Assembly (NCBI GenBank): GCA_023101725.1
Contig: JALJCO010012873.1
Location: forward strand, 434,001 to 498,000
Source of the DNA: Atherinomorus stipes
Taxonomy: Eukaryota; Chordata; Actinopteri; Atheriniformes; Atherinidae
Length of the DNA: 64,000 nucleotides
Direction of reading: 5' to 3'
Below the pieces are notes generated by a model. That model was not told the origin of the DNA. It did not search any database and was given only the letters and a program-made list of their open reading frames with translations. Numbering within the stretch: the stretch's first letter is position 1; every line of letters starts with the position of its first letter. Shown here piece by piece: positions 25,001 through 33,099 of this stretch. The position numbers and the translations under genes are program-made.

Positions 25001-26391
25001 CATCATGAAAGCATGGATCCATCCTGCTTTGGATCAAGGCTTCAGGCTGCTGCTGGTGTAATGGTGTGGGGGGAGATTTTCTTGACCCACTTTGGGCCCC
25101 TTAGTACCAACGTGGCGGTTTAACCACCACAGCCTACCTGAGTATTGCTGCTGACCATGTCCATCCCTTTATGACCACAGTGGAGCATCTTCTGATGCTA
25201 CTTCCAGCAGGATAATGCACCATGTCACAAAGCTCACATCATCTCCAACATGATGATGAGTTCACTCCCACGGCCTCCACAGTCACCTAATCTCAGTCTA
25301 ACAGAGCAGCTTTGGGATGTGGTGGAACGGGAGATTCTCATCCTGGATGCAGCAACTGTGTGATGCTGTCATGTCCATATGGAGCAAAATCTCTGAGGAA
25401 TGTTTCCAACACCTGGTTGGATCTATCACAGGCAGTTCTGGAGAAAAAAGGGGTCTAGCTGGTACCAGAAGGTGGACCTGATGAAGTGGACGTCAAATGA
25501 ATATACAAATGCAACTCTCATCCCAGGAAAAGGGAGTTGCCAAGTTTATGAGGCTGCCAGTCTGTTGTGTTTTAGATACTTTAATACACTGTGATGATTT
25601 CAGTCTAAGTTGTATGAATGAAGATGAGTCCCAGCATTTACCTTTTCTCTTGTAATGAGACAATAATGATTTTATGCTCAGAATCAGAATTATAACTGAA
25701 GTGGCTTCAAACCAAAGTAATGATGGCTTGTGTCAAACTGTCCACTCACCTGAACAGAGAGCTTCTTGTCCCCATTTGGCAGAATTCTGTATGTGTACAC
25801 ACAGTTCTGGTATCTGTGGTCAGGGATAAAATGCAAATTTCTGTCACTGGGATATGACACACAGAGTATGAATTAACAAGGGCATACAGTGTGACAAATA
25901 CATGCAATGAAAAAAGTCTTCGCTCCGTAAAAAAGAATGTACCAGAGAGTGATGAAAATGGCAAAGGGTGTTGCTCTGAGGCAGCAATGAATGCAAATAA
26001 AGGGGAACTACTTTTGGCTTGCAGTGTGTATGTGCAAAAAATGTGATGTGAAACAGTGTATGGCAGCAGGGGAATTCATAACTTTTAAACATGTCACCTG
26101 AAATGATGCACTTCAATTGGCATACAGCATTACAAATATTAGTCAAGATCCACATCTCACGAGGAAGAAACATCTTACTATCAGTTGTTTGAGACAATAT
26201 TAAAATAATCTGCTCGCCACATGTGCAACAGTTAAATATCAAGGAACTTACAAAACACAGAGGGCATACGCTCCCGGTATGGACTCACTTCCCCGGATAA
26301 GGAAACTTCCATCTCTTGCCGCTTTGGAGAGTAGATCCTCAGCTTTGGATCGAGTTATATTGCCATGGCACCAAGGCTGAGAACCTGGCAT
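5202..26391 (-). CDS. inpp5d: inpp5d (SHIP1), 5' part of the gene, 14 coding exons
   Basis: SH2-containing inositol 5-phosphatase, which removes the 5-phosphate of PI(3,4,5)P3 at the plasma membrane of blood cells and dampens receptor signalling. Coding exons: 26252-26391, 25750-25813, 13207-13342, 12966-13107, 11192-11332, 11010-11100, 10843-10899, 8423-8500, 8184-8307, 7248-7355, 5868-5970, 5591-5787, 5390-5507, 5202-5298. The start ATG at 26391 opens directly into the SH2 domain ([11 protein letters not shown], then FLIRGSES with the phosphotyrosine-binding Arg), as in SHIP1. [20 protein letters not shown] also favours SHIP1 over SHIP2. The phosphatase domain begins at [11 protein letters not shown] and stops at the window edge before the GDLNYR and PxWCDRVL motifs. 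All phases agree except in exon 10, which is one base out of frame. About 532 residues are covered. Confidence 0.93.
5390..5507 (-). CDS. inpp5d: inpp5d exon 13
   Basis: Starts [20 protein letters not shown] and ends [10 protein letters not shown]. Acceptor ATCCAG, donor GTAGGC. Phosphatase domain. Confidence 0.93.
5591..5787 (-). CDS. inpp5d: inpp5d exon 12
   Basis: Encodes [17 protein letters not shown], then [18 protein letters not shown] and ITNISFKQ, part of the phosphatase domain. Acceptor CTACAG, donor GTAAGT. Confidence 0.93.
5868..5970 (-). CDS. inpp5d: inpp5d exon 11
   Basis: Encodes [18 protein letters not shown], then [14 protein letters not shown], the first strand and Asn-bearing motif of the inositol polyphosphate 5-phosphatase fold. 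Acceptor ACTCCAG (phase 0), donor GTAACA. Confidence 0.93.
6425..7010. mobile_element. Probable MITE in inpp5d intron 10
   Basis: Repeated inverted pieces: TTACATTCGGAATTTAATT and CCGAATTAAGGTTTACATGG on the left, GGAATTAAGGGTTTACATG and GAATTAAAACTCTCATG on the right. This is the 'gaattaa-ttacatg' kind of fish DNA repeat. Exact ends and target duplication were not resolved. Confidence 0.4.
7248..7355 (-). CDS. inpp5d: inpp5d exon 10, with a frame break
   Basis: Encodes [20 protein letters not shown], then EKER, then, one base out of frame, [12 protein letters not shown]. Both halves match SHIP1, and the flanking exons require phase 0 at the donor, but the exon length leaves one extra base (or lacks two). 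The break lies in a GAGAGAGA run at about 7281-7290. It may be a lost GA dinucleotide in the assembly or a true lesion. Acceptor CCTCAG, donor GTAATC. Confidence 0.88.
7707..8036. mobile_element. Tc1/mariner-type MITE in inpp5d intron 9
   Basis: Left end TATATTGCCAAAAATATTGG and right end CCCAATACCTTTGGCAGTA are inverted repeats. The 330-bp body has no transposase. Confidence 0.7.
8184..8307 (-). CDS. inpp5d: inpp5d exon 9
   Basis: Encodes [20 protein letters not shown], then [20 protein letters not shown], the PH-like domain ahead of the phosphatase core. Acceptor TGACAG, donor GTAAGG. Confidence 0.93.
8423..8500 (-). CDS. inpp5d: inpp5d exon 8
   Basis: 26 codons ending [12 protein letters not shown], matching the start of the PH-like region of SHIP1. 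Acceptor TTTCAG, donor GTGCTG. Confidence 0.9.
8828..9913. mobile_element. hAT non-autonomous element with 8-bp target duplication
   Basis: A 1086-bp element flanked on both sides by GTTCTGAC (8820-8827 and 9914-9921). Ends are CAGGGATGCCCCC on the left and GGGCGCCCCTG on the right, with GGTGGCCAG repeats just inside both ends. No transposase reading frame is present. An internal segment at about 9340-9625 matches one arm of the palindromic MITE at 21074-21457, so this copy carries an older insertion. It lies in inpp5d intron 7. Confidence 0.85.
9975..10027 (+). repeat. ATT/GTT microsatellite
   Basis: Run of ATT units passing into GTT units. It creates an Ile/Val run in one frame, which is not a protein. 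Confidence 0.8.
10195..10645. mobile_element. Harbinger-like MITE
   Basis: Ends AGTTGGATTTATACTCCC and GAGTATAAATCCAGCT are inverted repeats, and the interior begins with CTGCATCTGCGTAA. It resembles the element at 18166-18570, whose ends are GGGATATACTTGCTG-type. Confidence 0.6.
10843..10899 (-). CDS. inpp5d: inpp5d exon 7
   Basis: 19 codons reading [19 protein letters not shown], matching the linker after the SH2 domain of SHIP1. Acceptor GGTCAG, donor GTAAAG, phase 0 at both ends. Confidence 0.85.
11010..11100 (-). CDS. inpp5d: inpp5d exon 6
   Basis: Encodes [20 protein letters not shown], then [10 protein letters not shown]. Acceptor AGGCAG, donor GTCAGT. The Leu-rich helix and DQQLSPG are SHIP1 landmarks. 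Confidence 0.9.
11192..11332 (-). CDS. inpp5d: inpp5d exon 5
   Basis: Encodes [17 protein letters not shown], then [17 protein letters not shown]. Acceptor TTCCAG, donor GTGCAG. Confidence 0.9.
11340..12257. other. inpp5d intron 4, repeat-like
   Basis: Between about 11410 and 11940 lies CCACATTTGCATGGAG-type sequence and a TTTACGTCACGTGA block resembling fish 'ttacatgga' MITEs, but no clear inverted ends. No exon seen. Confidence 0.4.
12258..12898. mobile_element. MITE-P copy interrupted by MITE-Q
   Basis: The left half (12258-12389: GAGTGTCCAGCTTCGGTCCT, CCAACACACCTG) and right half (12819-12898: CTGCAGGACAGTG, TTTGGACATCCCTG) form one palindromic MITE-P split by the 12390-12818 insertion. 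Confidence 0.65.
12390..12818. mobile_element. MITE-Q, nested
   Basis: Ends AAGGTAGAGTCCTAAGTT and AACTTCGGACTCTACCTT are inverted repeats. The interior segment GAGAGTTCGAGTGACTGGCG recurs in reverse orientation in the copy at 50693-51202. It is inserted in MITE-P. Confidence 0.7.
12966..13107 (-). CDS. inpp5d: inpp5d exon 4
   Basis: Encodes [20 protein letters not shown], then [16 protein letters not shown]. The PPQLPPRN stretch is a proline-rich, SH3-ligand-like segment present in SHIP1. Acceptor TTTCAG, donor GTACGG, chosen because it keeps frame with exon 5. Confidence 0.88.
13207..13342 (-). CDS. inpp5d: inpp5d exon 3
   Basis: Encodes [20 protein letters not shown], then [17 protein letters not shown], the C-terminal half of the SH2 domain. 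Acceptor CTAAAG, donor GTCAGA. Confidence 0.92.
13343..14127. other. inpp5d intron 2, 3' part
   Basis: No exon seen. Contains a short AT dinucleotide run (about 14098-14125) just before the Tc1 element. Confidence 0.5.
14128..15381 (+). mobile_element. Tc1-like element with long TIRs and deleted transposase
   Basis: Ends CAGGTACTACCCAAAAAATT and AATTTTTTGGGTAGTACCTG are perfect or near-perfect inverted repeats. Inner arms (GATTAGAAGTTGCAGCTTAAG at about 14247, mirrored at about 15218) make TIRs of roughly 200 bp. The body carries a transposase missing its middle. Inserted in inpp5d intron 2. Confidence 0.88.
14452..15100 (+). pseudogene. Tc1 transposase, internally deleted
   Basis: The N-terminal helix-turn-helix part ([27 protein letters not shown]) is followed, after a frame change near 14640, by the catalytic C-terminal part ([19 protein letters not shown] with the second Asp, and [13 protein letters not shown] with the Glu). 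The region holding the first catalytic Asp and about 130 residues is absent compared with the usual ~340-residue transposase, so it cannot be active. Confidence 0.85.
15627..15960 (+). pseudogene. Tc1 transposase N-terminal relic
   Basis: Encodes [20 protein letters not shown], the DNA-binding domain, and then loses frame near 15930. The C-terminal half is at 16970-17690. Confidence 0.75.
15974..16966. mobile_element. Non-autonomous DNA element nested in Tc1
   Basis: Left end CTTCCACTGAG..GAAAGCCGGTTC and right end GAACCGGCTTTCCTTGAGTGG are inverted. The Tc1 sequence resumes right after it (CAACTATCACTGCAGCCCTC). No transposase is seen. The hAT-like assignment is a guess, since no 8-bp target duplication was resolved. 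Confidence 0.6.
16970..17690 (+). pseudogene. Tc1 transposase C-terminal relic
   Basis: Contains [20 protein letters not shown] (first catalytic Asp region) and [16 protein letters not shown], then frame-shifted remains of the [11 protein letters not shown] block and the final Glu region. Confidence 0.75.
17841..18160. other. No gene seen
   Basis: Noncoding intron 2 sequence of inpp5d between two elements. Confidence 0.4.
18166..18570. mobile_element. Harbinger-like MITE with TTA target duplication
   Basis: Ends GGCCAGGGATATACTTGCTG and CAGCAAGTATATTCCAGCCC are inverted repeats flanked by TTA at 18163-18165 and 18571-18573, the 3-bp duplication expected for PIF/Harbinger. The open frames inside are incidental. 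Confidence 0.75.
18854..18999 (+). repeat. Degenerate ~21-bp tandem repeat
   Basis: About seven diverged copies of a unit like AAGTTTCATTCCATATATTC. Confidence 0.75.
19031..19068. repeat. AT microsatellite
   Basis: Run of AT with one GT interruption. Confidence 0.85.
19400..19985 (+). mobile_element. Tc1-like relic (MITE-D family)
   Basis: 19400-19610 keeps a decayed transposase segment (GGACAATGATCCCAA block). 19675-19985 matches the body of the element at 48006-48534 (CAGTCACTGCAATC, ATCCAATCAGACTTCTGCAC). Termini are lost. Confidence 0.6.
20510..20645 (-). mobile_element. tRNA-like SINE fragment
   Basis: On the minus strand this reads GGCTGACTGGT, then GGAGTCTGGGGATCAAATCC, an arrangement like an A box and a B box (GGATCAAATCC). 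It matches 55262-55385 over about 120 bp, so it is a dispersed repeat rather than a tRNA gene. Confidence 0.65.
21010..21560. mobile_element. MITE-P copy interrupted by a palindromic MITE
   Basis: Left half (CCACTCCAGCACACCTGATT) and right half (GATTTGAATCAGGTGTGTAC, then GACCTGCAGGATGAGGGC) belong to one MITE-P split by the 21074-21457 insertion. Confidence 0.6.
21074..21457. mobile_element. Palindromic MITE, nested
   Basis: CTGCAAAAACTCAAATCTTA at the left end is mirrored by TAAGATTTGAGTTTTTGCAG at the right. The inverted arms run at least 60 bp, through TCATTTCTAGTCAAAATATC and its mirror. A diverged relative lies at 9340-9625. Confidence 0.8.
21560..23520. other. No gene recognised; possibly repeat-derived
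   Basis: Noncoding inpp5d intron 2. 22100-22700 is less A/T-rich and has an open minus-strand frame (22332-22616) without any recognisable domain. It may be part of an unknown transposable element. Confidence 0.35.
23528..23676 (+). repeat. Compound pentanucleotide microsatellite
   Basis: AATTT units switch to ATTTT units at about 23622; roughly 150 bp in total. Confidence 0.9.
24083..24372. mobile_element. MITE with central palindrome
   Basis: Ends ACAGATCTGGGTATGAAAAA and TTTTTCATCCCCGCATCTGT are inverted repeats about 290 bp apart. A perfect 28-bp palindrome sits at 24300-24327. Confidence 0.7.
24800..25420 (+). mobile_element. Tc1-like transposase relic
   Basis: Colinear with 4420-4925 (CCAGCAGGATAATGCACCAT at about 25204) and extends further into the C-terminal Glu region (CAGTCACCTAATCTCAGTC). 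Stops and indels make it inactive. Confidence 0.7.
25750..25813 (-). CDS. inpp5d: inpp5d exon 2
   Basis: Encodes [20 protein letters not shown], then Q, in the middle of the SH2 domain. Acceptor ACCACAG, donor GTGAGT. Confidence 0.92.
26252..26391 (-). CDS. inpp5d: inpp5d exon 1 (first coding)
   Basis: The ATG at 26391 starts [20 protein letters not shown], followed by [20 protein letters not shown]. This matches the extreme N-terminus of SHIP1, so no coding exon is expected upstream. Donor GTAAGT. Confidence 0.93.
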
Positions 26392-26600
26392 CCTGTTTTT
26401 GACCCAAGAGCCTGAGCTCAAGTGTTACATCTGCTTTAAAAACAGAGAAATAAATAAAATAATATCCCAGCAAACTGATGCAGACTTAGTTTTTCTGTCT
26501 GGCTAGTCGCATATTCTCAGTGCGGACATGAAGTTCTTTCTTTCACTTGTCCTCTGCCTTCTCAAACTGTAAAAGGAAGCTGCTACTAGCTCTGCTCTGA

Positions 26601-26608
26601 ACTTCCTC
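26601..26608 (-). promoter_or_regulatory. Possible ETS/PU.1 site upstream of inpp5d
   Basis: GAGGAAGT on the minus strand, 210 bp upstream of the start codon. It fits the PU.1-type ETS core and the known blood-cell expression of INPP5D. Such octamers are common by chance, so this is only a hint. Confidence 0.2.
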
Positions 26609-26639
26609 ATTTGAGCATTTCAAGAGAGGAGGGCCCTGG

Positions 26640-28220
26640 TGCCTTCGCTCTGCCTGTTGTATGACAAACCCCCAGAGCTGTAAAATGGAAATGCAGACTT
26701 TGGCTTGCACAGGAAAGGGTCCTCACTGCTTTACTCTAATGACTAACCCACATCTAGCTTCATGGCACCTGTTTAACATACTGGTTTTGTACTGGTGATG
26801 TGTAAACGGTTAAAGAAGGTAAAAAAGAAAGGGAATAAAGACAAAAAGAAAATATAAGTTGTATGTTTAAACACTTAAAAGAAGCTTCATTGGGTTTTCA
26901 GATTTATTTGTCTCACACCATCTTTGAGATTTGAGACAAAATCAAACACACATACGGTCTGAGCGTAATACTCATTCTTTTAATCATATAAATCATGAAA
27001 GCTTGCAGGTTCTTCAGAGTATATACATTCAGGATATGCAAGTTCAGGGTTGCTTGCCGTGTTCATGCGATGGACAGGAAGTCTTGCAGAAATAAGAGGA
27101 AAATAAGCTGCGCACAAACCACAACATGGGTCACATGATGTGAAAACAGAACTTGAACTGTGACAAGTCACTGCACTCATGGAGGTTTCTGCCCTTAAAC
27201 CTTTGCAACTTTCACAGACGCAGAAGGACAAGAAATCACACTTTTGCTTTTGGGATATAACAACTGAAACTGAGTTCATTGCAGATGTTTTTTTTTAAAA
27301 GAAAGATTTTATTGACAAAAAAATCAAATATAGAATGAAGAAGTGTCATACAGTTTTCATGTAAGAGGAGTGTCAGAAATCTGTAATTACTTACAAAGCA
27401 AAGTCTGAAAGAACATCTGCAGGACATCTTATAAATCTGTCTCAGTCACTTCAATTTTCTCAACTTACATGTAGTCAAACCATTTCAGTAAATAAAAACA
27501 ACAGTTAATGAACTTTCATACAATAGTAGAGTACAAATGAAGCCAGGAGTCCAGAAGCTATGATTAAGGATATATGTACAGAGGAGAGTAAGCATTATGC
27601 TGACTTCTTGAAGCACTTGGGGAAAAAAGGAAAAGTCACGGCTGTGACCTTATCCAGGCATTCCCAACTCTGCATGTCAATACTTGTTAGTAAGATTTAA
27701 CCACCTTCAGTTAATCCAACCATGTGATGAATATGTCATTGATCAGTTTTTCTTTGCACTGCACCATTGGCACATTAGGGTGACTGTGAAAGAAAACCGA
27801 GGATCTCCAACAGACCGGACTGACACATAACACTTGATGGTTCAGGAGGAGAGTCAGAAAATTTCCAGTTTTTCCCCAGAAATGCTTTTGCTATTTCTTT
27901 GCAGATATTTCAGTCAGGATTAATATTCATGCTGCCAACAGTGCTAAATGTCCCCTAAAAGAAAAATAATAAAGCAATATTACTGACAATAACTATTAAG
28001 TACTTATTTCATTTGGCTTAAAATGCAAAACATCAACAGGAAATATACACTGAACTTTCCATATGTACATATTTTTGATTGCTCTTTCAACATTGACACC
28101 ACAAATTAGTCTTTGTTGGAATCTTAGGCATCATACTGACCCCACTCCTGTGCACCTACAACCTCCCCATGAATACCCAGTGGGTGGACAGATGATACCA
28201 AGACGTGAAACAACAGAAAC
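26640..28220. other. Intergenic between inpp5d and gpr17, no gene seen
   Basis: Should hold the inpp5d promoter and possibly distal 3' UTR of gpr17. The open frames at 26980-27279 and 27236-27427 have no recognisable motif. Confidence 0.45.
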
Positions 28221-28229
28221 GTCAAGTGA

Positions 28230-28530
28230 ATCTTGTAGACAGGTGGTTTTCAAACTTTTAGAGAGCCTCCCCCTCATTCAGATTTTTGACATAGCATTAG
28301 TAATAACTTAGTCATTATGCAATAATTAAGAAATGAATGCTTTAGTTTCACAAATTAATCTTTTGCAATAATGTGTCAATATTGATAGCCCCCAAAATCC
28401 CAAATTCATTTTATAAATGTAGGCTCTTTCTTTTTCTTTTTTTTTTTCAAAATGATCTGGCAACCCCTACAGTTATCATGTGACCCGCATGGGGGTCCCG
28501 ACCCCCAGTTTGAAAACCACTGTTGAAGAA
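28230..28530. mobile_element. hAT-like MITE
   Basis: Ends CAGGTGGTTTTCAAACTTTT and CCCAGTTTGAAAACCACTG are inverted repeats, with GGGGGTCCCGACCCCC near the right end. Body similar to 41800-41970. Confidence 0.65.
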
Positions 28531-28585
28531 AACAAACAGACAAAAAACATTTGATGCCCTTGTTTCTTTTACTTGATAACATTGC

Positions 28586-29056
28586 AAACTTTGGTCAAAT
28601 CACCTTCTGAGTTTAGTTAGTCTGGTTCCAGCTTAGCTAGCCTAGCTAATTTACTTCCTTTGCTCAATATGTCAGTGGTTCTTTAAAAAAAAAAAAAGTA
28701 TATTTAGTTGTTTTTGTGATAAAGTAGAATAGAAATAGAATCCCCAAAAGACATCCCAATTAAAACTGTTAGCATGAACTACTGTAACTAGCAATCCAAG
28801 GTAGCCAGTCAGCGAGCTAAAGTATTTGTGTTAGCTGATAACTTGCTGAAGAAATTAATAAAAAACCTTTTTTAAATTGTTGAAGCCCATATTCACCTAC
28901 ACAGACTTGTGTCATCCTACATTAAAATTAACTTTCATTGAAACTTAATTTACCTGACAAATTTGTAGACTTTGGTCAAATCATCATACTGGGTCCAGCT
29001 GGGCTAACCTAGCTAGATTCACTCCCTTTGTTCAGTGTGCCAGTAGTCCTTTTTGA
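28586..29056 (+). repeat. Diverged local duplication
   Basis: ACTTTGGTCAAATCACC..AGCTAGCCTAGCTAATT at 28586-28684 is repeated in diverged form at 28971-29056. Confidence 0.5.
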
Positions 29057-29766
29057 AGAGTTATTTATTTTTTCAGTGTTTTACACTTTTTGAGATAGAT
29101 TACCTCAAAAACAGTGATGTTTTCTTTATTGCAGAAGGATGCACCAGAATTTATGCAGTTAGCACGACCTAACAAGCTATCCAACTCAGCCAACCTGCAA
29201 GCATTAGCATCTGCTGATAAGCTAGCATTCCATCTGCTTGAAAATCATTTTCCCAACTGGTTCAACAAGTCAGGAAAACATCAACTAGCCTACAAGCCAA
29301 AAATCACAGCACTTTATTACAAGAGTCCACAACCCCCTGGATGACGGGTTGGTGGCTCTGTCAACCGCTTCAAAACTGTTTATGATGCAAAGTCATAGAA
29401 AGTAAAATAATTTGTGACAAAAGCTTTAAAAATAAACAAATGAAGTCCTCAGACAATAAAAATCACAACACTTAGAAACATTTTTATAATGACACCTTAT
29501 CACTTACCAAAGTTGATTTTGCTTTAAATTGGGATCACGCTGATTTGTATAATTAATTCTGAGGTGTCTCCAAGTCCTGACACCCTCTGCTTCTCTCAAA
29601 AGTGAGATAATGTCTCTAAAAGCTCCTTAATGTGGATACTAGAACTGGGCTTTGATCACCTGCTCTAAGTTCTTGGCAAGAACATGACGAGTCAGAACAA
29701 TGTTGGAATTATTGGACAGGTTTTCAGATTGAACAGTTTTCTCAGTCCTGTTAAAATCTTGTTCCT

Positions 29767-30783
29767 TCAGAACTCAGACTTGGCACTCACAGAGCTCTCA
29801 TGCGTTCCCTTCAAGTCTCCACTGGTGGCTGTAGACATCCCTGCCGTATCTCTACAAAACAATCGCCTTAGTGTGCTGCGGAATTTCTCTGCCCCAAACA
29901 GGTAGACCAGCGGGTCCATAGCACCGTTCAGACAGGTTAGGGATGAGGTAAGGCGATTGGCCATGCTCAGGGCTCTGCGAGTCTGGCAGGAAACATCAGG
30001 GTGGTTGTAACCAAGGATGAAGGTGGCCCTGCTCATATGATAAGGCAGGAAACAGACAACGTAGATGAGCATGACCACACCGATGGTGCGCAAAGCCCGT
30101 AGCTTGAGGGCAGGCTCTAACCTGGAACCCTGATGCAGGCTATGGATGATGAGAAGGTAGCAGGACAAGGTGGCAAGGAAAGGTGGTGTGAAGGCCACAG
30201 CCAGGGAGATCAGGGCATTGCGTGAGGCCTTTTCACGGTACAGCTGCAAACATACTGTTGTGTTGTCCACCTGTCTTGTCTGATGAGTGATAAGCAGTGG
30301 TGCCATGGAGACAGTGACCAGGCCCCACAAGGAGAAGCTGATGATGTGTGCATAGCGACCCTGACGAACCTTCAGTGACTTCACAGCATGAACGACTGCC
30401 AGGTAGCGATCCGCTGCCACACAGGCAAGAAAGTACAGGCTGGCGTACATGTTGACATAAAACAAAAAGCCCACCACCCGGCAGGGAACCTCCCCTAGGG
30501 GCCAGTGGCCTCCAGTGAAGTGGTAGGTAGCCCTGAGTGGGAGGATAATCACGTAGGACAGGTCTGCCACCGCCAGATGAATCAGGAAGACGTTAGCAGG
30601 AGAGGAAACCCCACGCTGGCGAGAGAAGATCCAGAGCGCCAAACTGTTACCACTCAGAGCCAGAAAGAAAACCACGATGTAGAACCATCCAAATAGCTGG
30701 TTCTCTATTGTCGTCTCTACTGCCGCACAGCTCTCTGATGACTGATTTGATTGCAGAGGCAGCTCCATCGTAGCAGACTCCAT
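29767..30783 (-). CDS. gpr17: gpr17, P2Y/CysLT-like G-protein-coupled receptor
   Basis: 338-residue rhodopsin-family receptor, close to the 339-residue short form of mammalian GPR17, which acts in oligodendrocyte precursors and has been linked to uracil nucleotides and cysteinyl leukotrienes. Seven membrane segments are visible: TM1 with SGNSLALW, TM2 with HLAVADL, TM3 ending ADRYLAVVH, TM6 with VCFLPYH, TM7 with MDPLVYLF (Asp replaces Asn of NPxxY, as in GPR17). Cys in VPCRV and TVCLQLYREKAS form the usual TM3-ECL2 disulfide. NQSS near the N-terminus is a glycosylation site. The tail ends ESSVSAKSEF, like mammalian ESSLSAKSEL. A splice acceptor TATCCTCAG just upstream puts the start at ATG 30783 rather than at the in-frame ATG at 30813; a second Met lies five codons on. 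The coding region is intronless. Confidence 0.95.
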   Translation of the reverse strand: MESATMELPLQSNQSSESCAAVETTIENQLFGWFYIVVFFLALSGNSLALWIFSRQRGVSSPANVFLIHLAVADLSYVIILPLRATYHFTGGHWPLGEVPCRVVGFLFYVNMYASLYFLACVAADRYLAVVHAVKSLKVRQGRYAHIISFSLWGLVTVSMAPLLITHQTRQVDNTTVCLQLYREKASRNALISLAVAFTPPFLATLSCYLLIIHSLHQGSRLEPALKLRALRTIGVVMLIYVVCFLPYHMSRATFILGYNHPDVSCQTRRALSMANRLTSSLTCLNGAMDPLVYLFGAEKFRSTLRRLFCRDTAGMSTATSGDLKGTHESSVSAKSEF

Positions 30784-30813
30784 TCTGGTGCCTGAGGATA
30801 CAAAATGATACAA

Positions 30814-31489
30814 ATTTATTATGAATGAAAATTTGTGGTTTAAGTAGATTTTTCTCTTCTGTGCATGTTTGCAGCACAGATAAAAGATTGATCACAGCCT
30901 GCTGAAAGGTCTGATTTCTGACCTGTATTTCAGTCAAAACCATTTGATTGAAAAGAAAAATGTCATTGTTAGTATTCTGAAAGCAAACCACTTCAGTGAC
31001 AGGAAACCATGTTAGCCCACCCTGTCCGCTCATACAAAGCGGACAACAGGCAGGGAGAGTGTTTGTCACTGTGCCAGTCTCACAAGGTAACAATGGATGT
31101 CAGTGTCCCTGGTTAATGTGCCAATATGCTGAAAGCATGTAATTGCTTCATTCTGGCCACTACATTTCCCCCCACAAAGTCCAAGATGTCAGAACAAGTC
31201 ATTAACTCTTCACTCTACTCTTTGAAGGATCACTGACCCATCAAGTTGGTTTGCAACAGGATTTCTCTGGGCTGAAAGGAAAACCCCTAATATACACACA
31301 ATGTCACATTAATCTTTAATTACTATCGTTAAACGCATTAGTTTACTGCTATACTGTAATGTTCTATTCTGTATGTTACAATTTCAACAGTTTGATAGAA
31401 CAAAAAATACAGAGGAAAATGGACTATAGTATATGCACACCTCCACTACTTCCTGAACTAGCTCCTTTGTTTTCTGTCTTTCATTACTA
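30814..31489. other. gpr17 5' flank, no gene seen
   Basis: Probable intron upstream of the gpr17 coding exon (exon begins at 30791 after TCCTCAG). The open frame at 30647-31093 runs antiphase and has no motif. Confidence 0.4.
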
Positions 31490-33048
31490 CAGGGAGTGCA
31501 GAATTATTAGGCAAATAATCATTTTGACCACATCATCCTCTTTATGCATGTTGTCTTACGCCAAGTTGTATAGGCCCAAAGCCTACTACCAACTGAGCAT
31601 ATCAGGTCATGTGCATCTCTGTAATGAGAAGGGGTGTGGTCTAATGACATCAAGACCCTATATCAGGTGTATTAGGCAAACATAATTATTAGGCAACTTA
31701 AAAATAAACAAATATATACCCATTTCAATTATTTATTTCACCAGGAAAACCAAAACAGCTCAACATTCACAAATATACATTTCTGACATTCAAAAACAAA
31801 ACAAAAACAAATCAGTGACCAATATAGCCACCTTTCTTTGCAAGGACACTCAAAAGCTGCCATCCATGGATCCCGTCAGTGTTTTGATCTGTTCACCATC
31901 AACATTGCGTGCAGCAGCAACCACAGCCTCCCAGACACTGTTCAGAGAGGTGGACTGTTTTCCCTCCTTGTAAATCTCACATTTGATGAGGGACCACAGG
32001 TTCTCTATGGGGCTCAGATCAGGTGAACAAGGAGGCCATGTAATTGGTTTTTCTTCTTTTAGACCCTTTCTTGCAGCCACGCTGTGGAGTACTTGGATGA
32101 GTGTGATGGAACATTGTCCTGCATATAAATCATGTTTTTCTTGAAGGATGCAGACTTCTTCCTGTACCACTGCTTGAAGAAGGTGTCTTCCAGAAACTGG
32201 CAGTAGGACTGGGAGTTGAGCTTGACTCCATCCTCAACCTGAAAAGGCCCCACAAGCTCATCTTTGATGATACCGGCCCATACCAGTACTCCACCTCCAC
32301 CATCTGAGTCGGACTGGAGATCTCTGCCCTTTACCGATCCAGCCATGGACCCATCCATCTGGCCCATCAAGACTCACTCTCATTTCATCAGTCCATAAAA
32401 CCTTAGAAAAATCAGTCTTGAGATATTTCTTGGCCCAGTCTTGATGTTTCAGCTTGTGTGTTTTGTTCAGTGGTGGTCGTTTTTCAGCCTTTCATATCTT
32501 GGCCATGTCTCTGAGTATTATACACCTTTTGCTTTTGGGCACTCCAGTGATGTTGCAGCTCTGAAATATGGCAAAACTGCTGGCAAGTGGCATCTTGGCA
32601 GCTGCACACTTGACTTTTCTCAGTTCATGGGCAGTTATTTTGTGCGTTGGTCTTTCCACACGTTTCTTGCGACCCTGTTGACTATTTTGAATGAAACGCT
32701 TGATTGTTCGATGATCACGCTTCAGAAGCTTGGAAATTTTAAGAGTGTAAGACTGCATCCCTCTGCAAGATATCTCACTATTTTTTACTTTTCGGAGCCT
32801 GTCAAGTCCCTCTATGACCCATTTTGCCAAAGGAAAGAAAGTTGCCTAATAATTATGTTTGCCTAATACAGCTGATATAGGTTGTTGATGTCATTAGACC
32901 ACACCCCTTCTCATTACAGAGATGCACATGACCTGATATGCTTAATTGATAGTAGGCTTTGGGCCTATACAGCTTGGAATAAGACAACATGCATAAAGAG
33001 GATGATGTGGTCAAAATACTCATTTGCCTAATAATTCTGCACTCCCTG
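31490..33048. mobile_element. Tc1/mariner element with ~200-bp TIRs
   Basis: Ends CAGGGAGTGCAGAATTATTA and TAATAATTCTGCACTCCCTG are inverted repeats flanked by TA on both sides (31488-31489, 33049-33050). The arms remain alignable for about 200 bp, through GAGGATGATGTGGTC and GGTGTGGTCTAATGACATCA. Transposase lies inside on the minus strand. Confidence 0.88.
31850..32830 (-). pseudogene. Tc1/mariner transposase, frame-broken
   Basis: Three overlapping minus-strand frames carry, in order, ISKLLKRDHRTIKRFIQN (DNA binding), GGVLVWAGI and NMIYMQDNVPSHSSK (second Asp), and WPPCSPDLSPIENLWSLIK (final acidic residue). At least two frame changes separate them. Confidence 0.8.
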
Positions 33049-33099
33049 TAGACAAACTGGTTAATACAGGTGTGTCAAGCCATTGTCATCGTGGTTACT

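Noticed and set aside
30784..30813. Upstream in-frame ATG of gpr17
   Set aside because: It precedes a good splice acceptor (TATCCTCAG), and starting at 30783 gives the usual family length.
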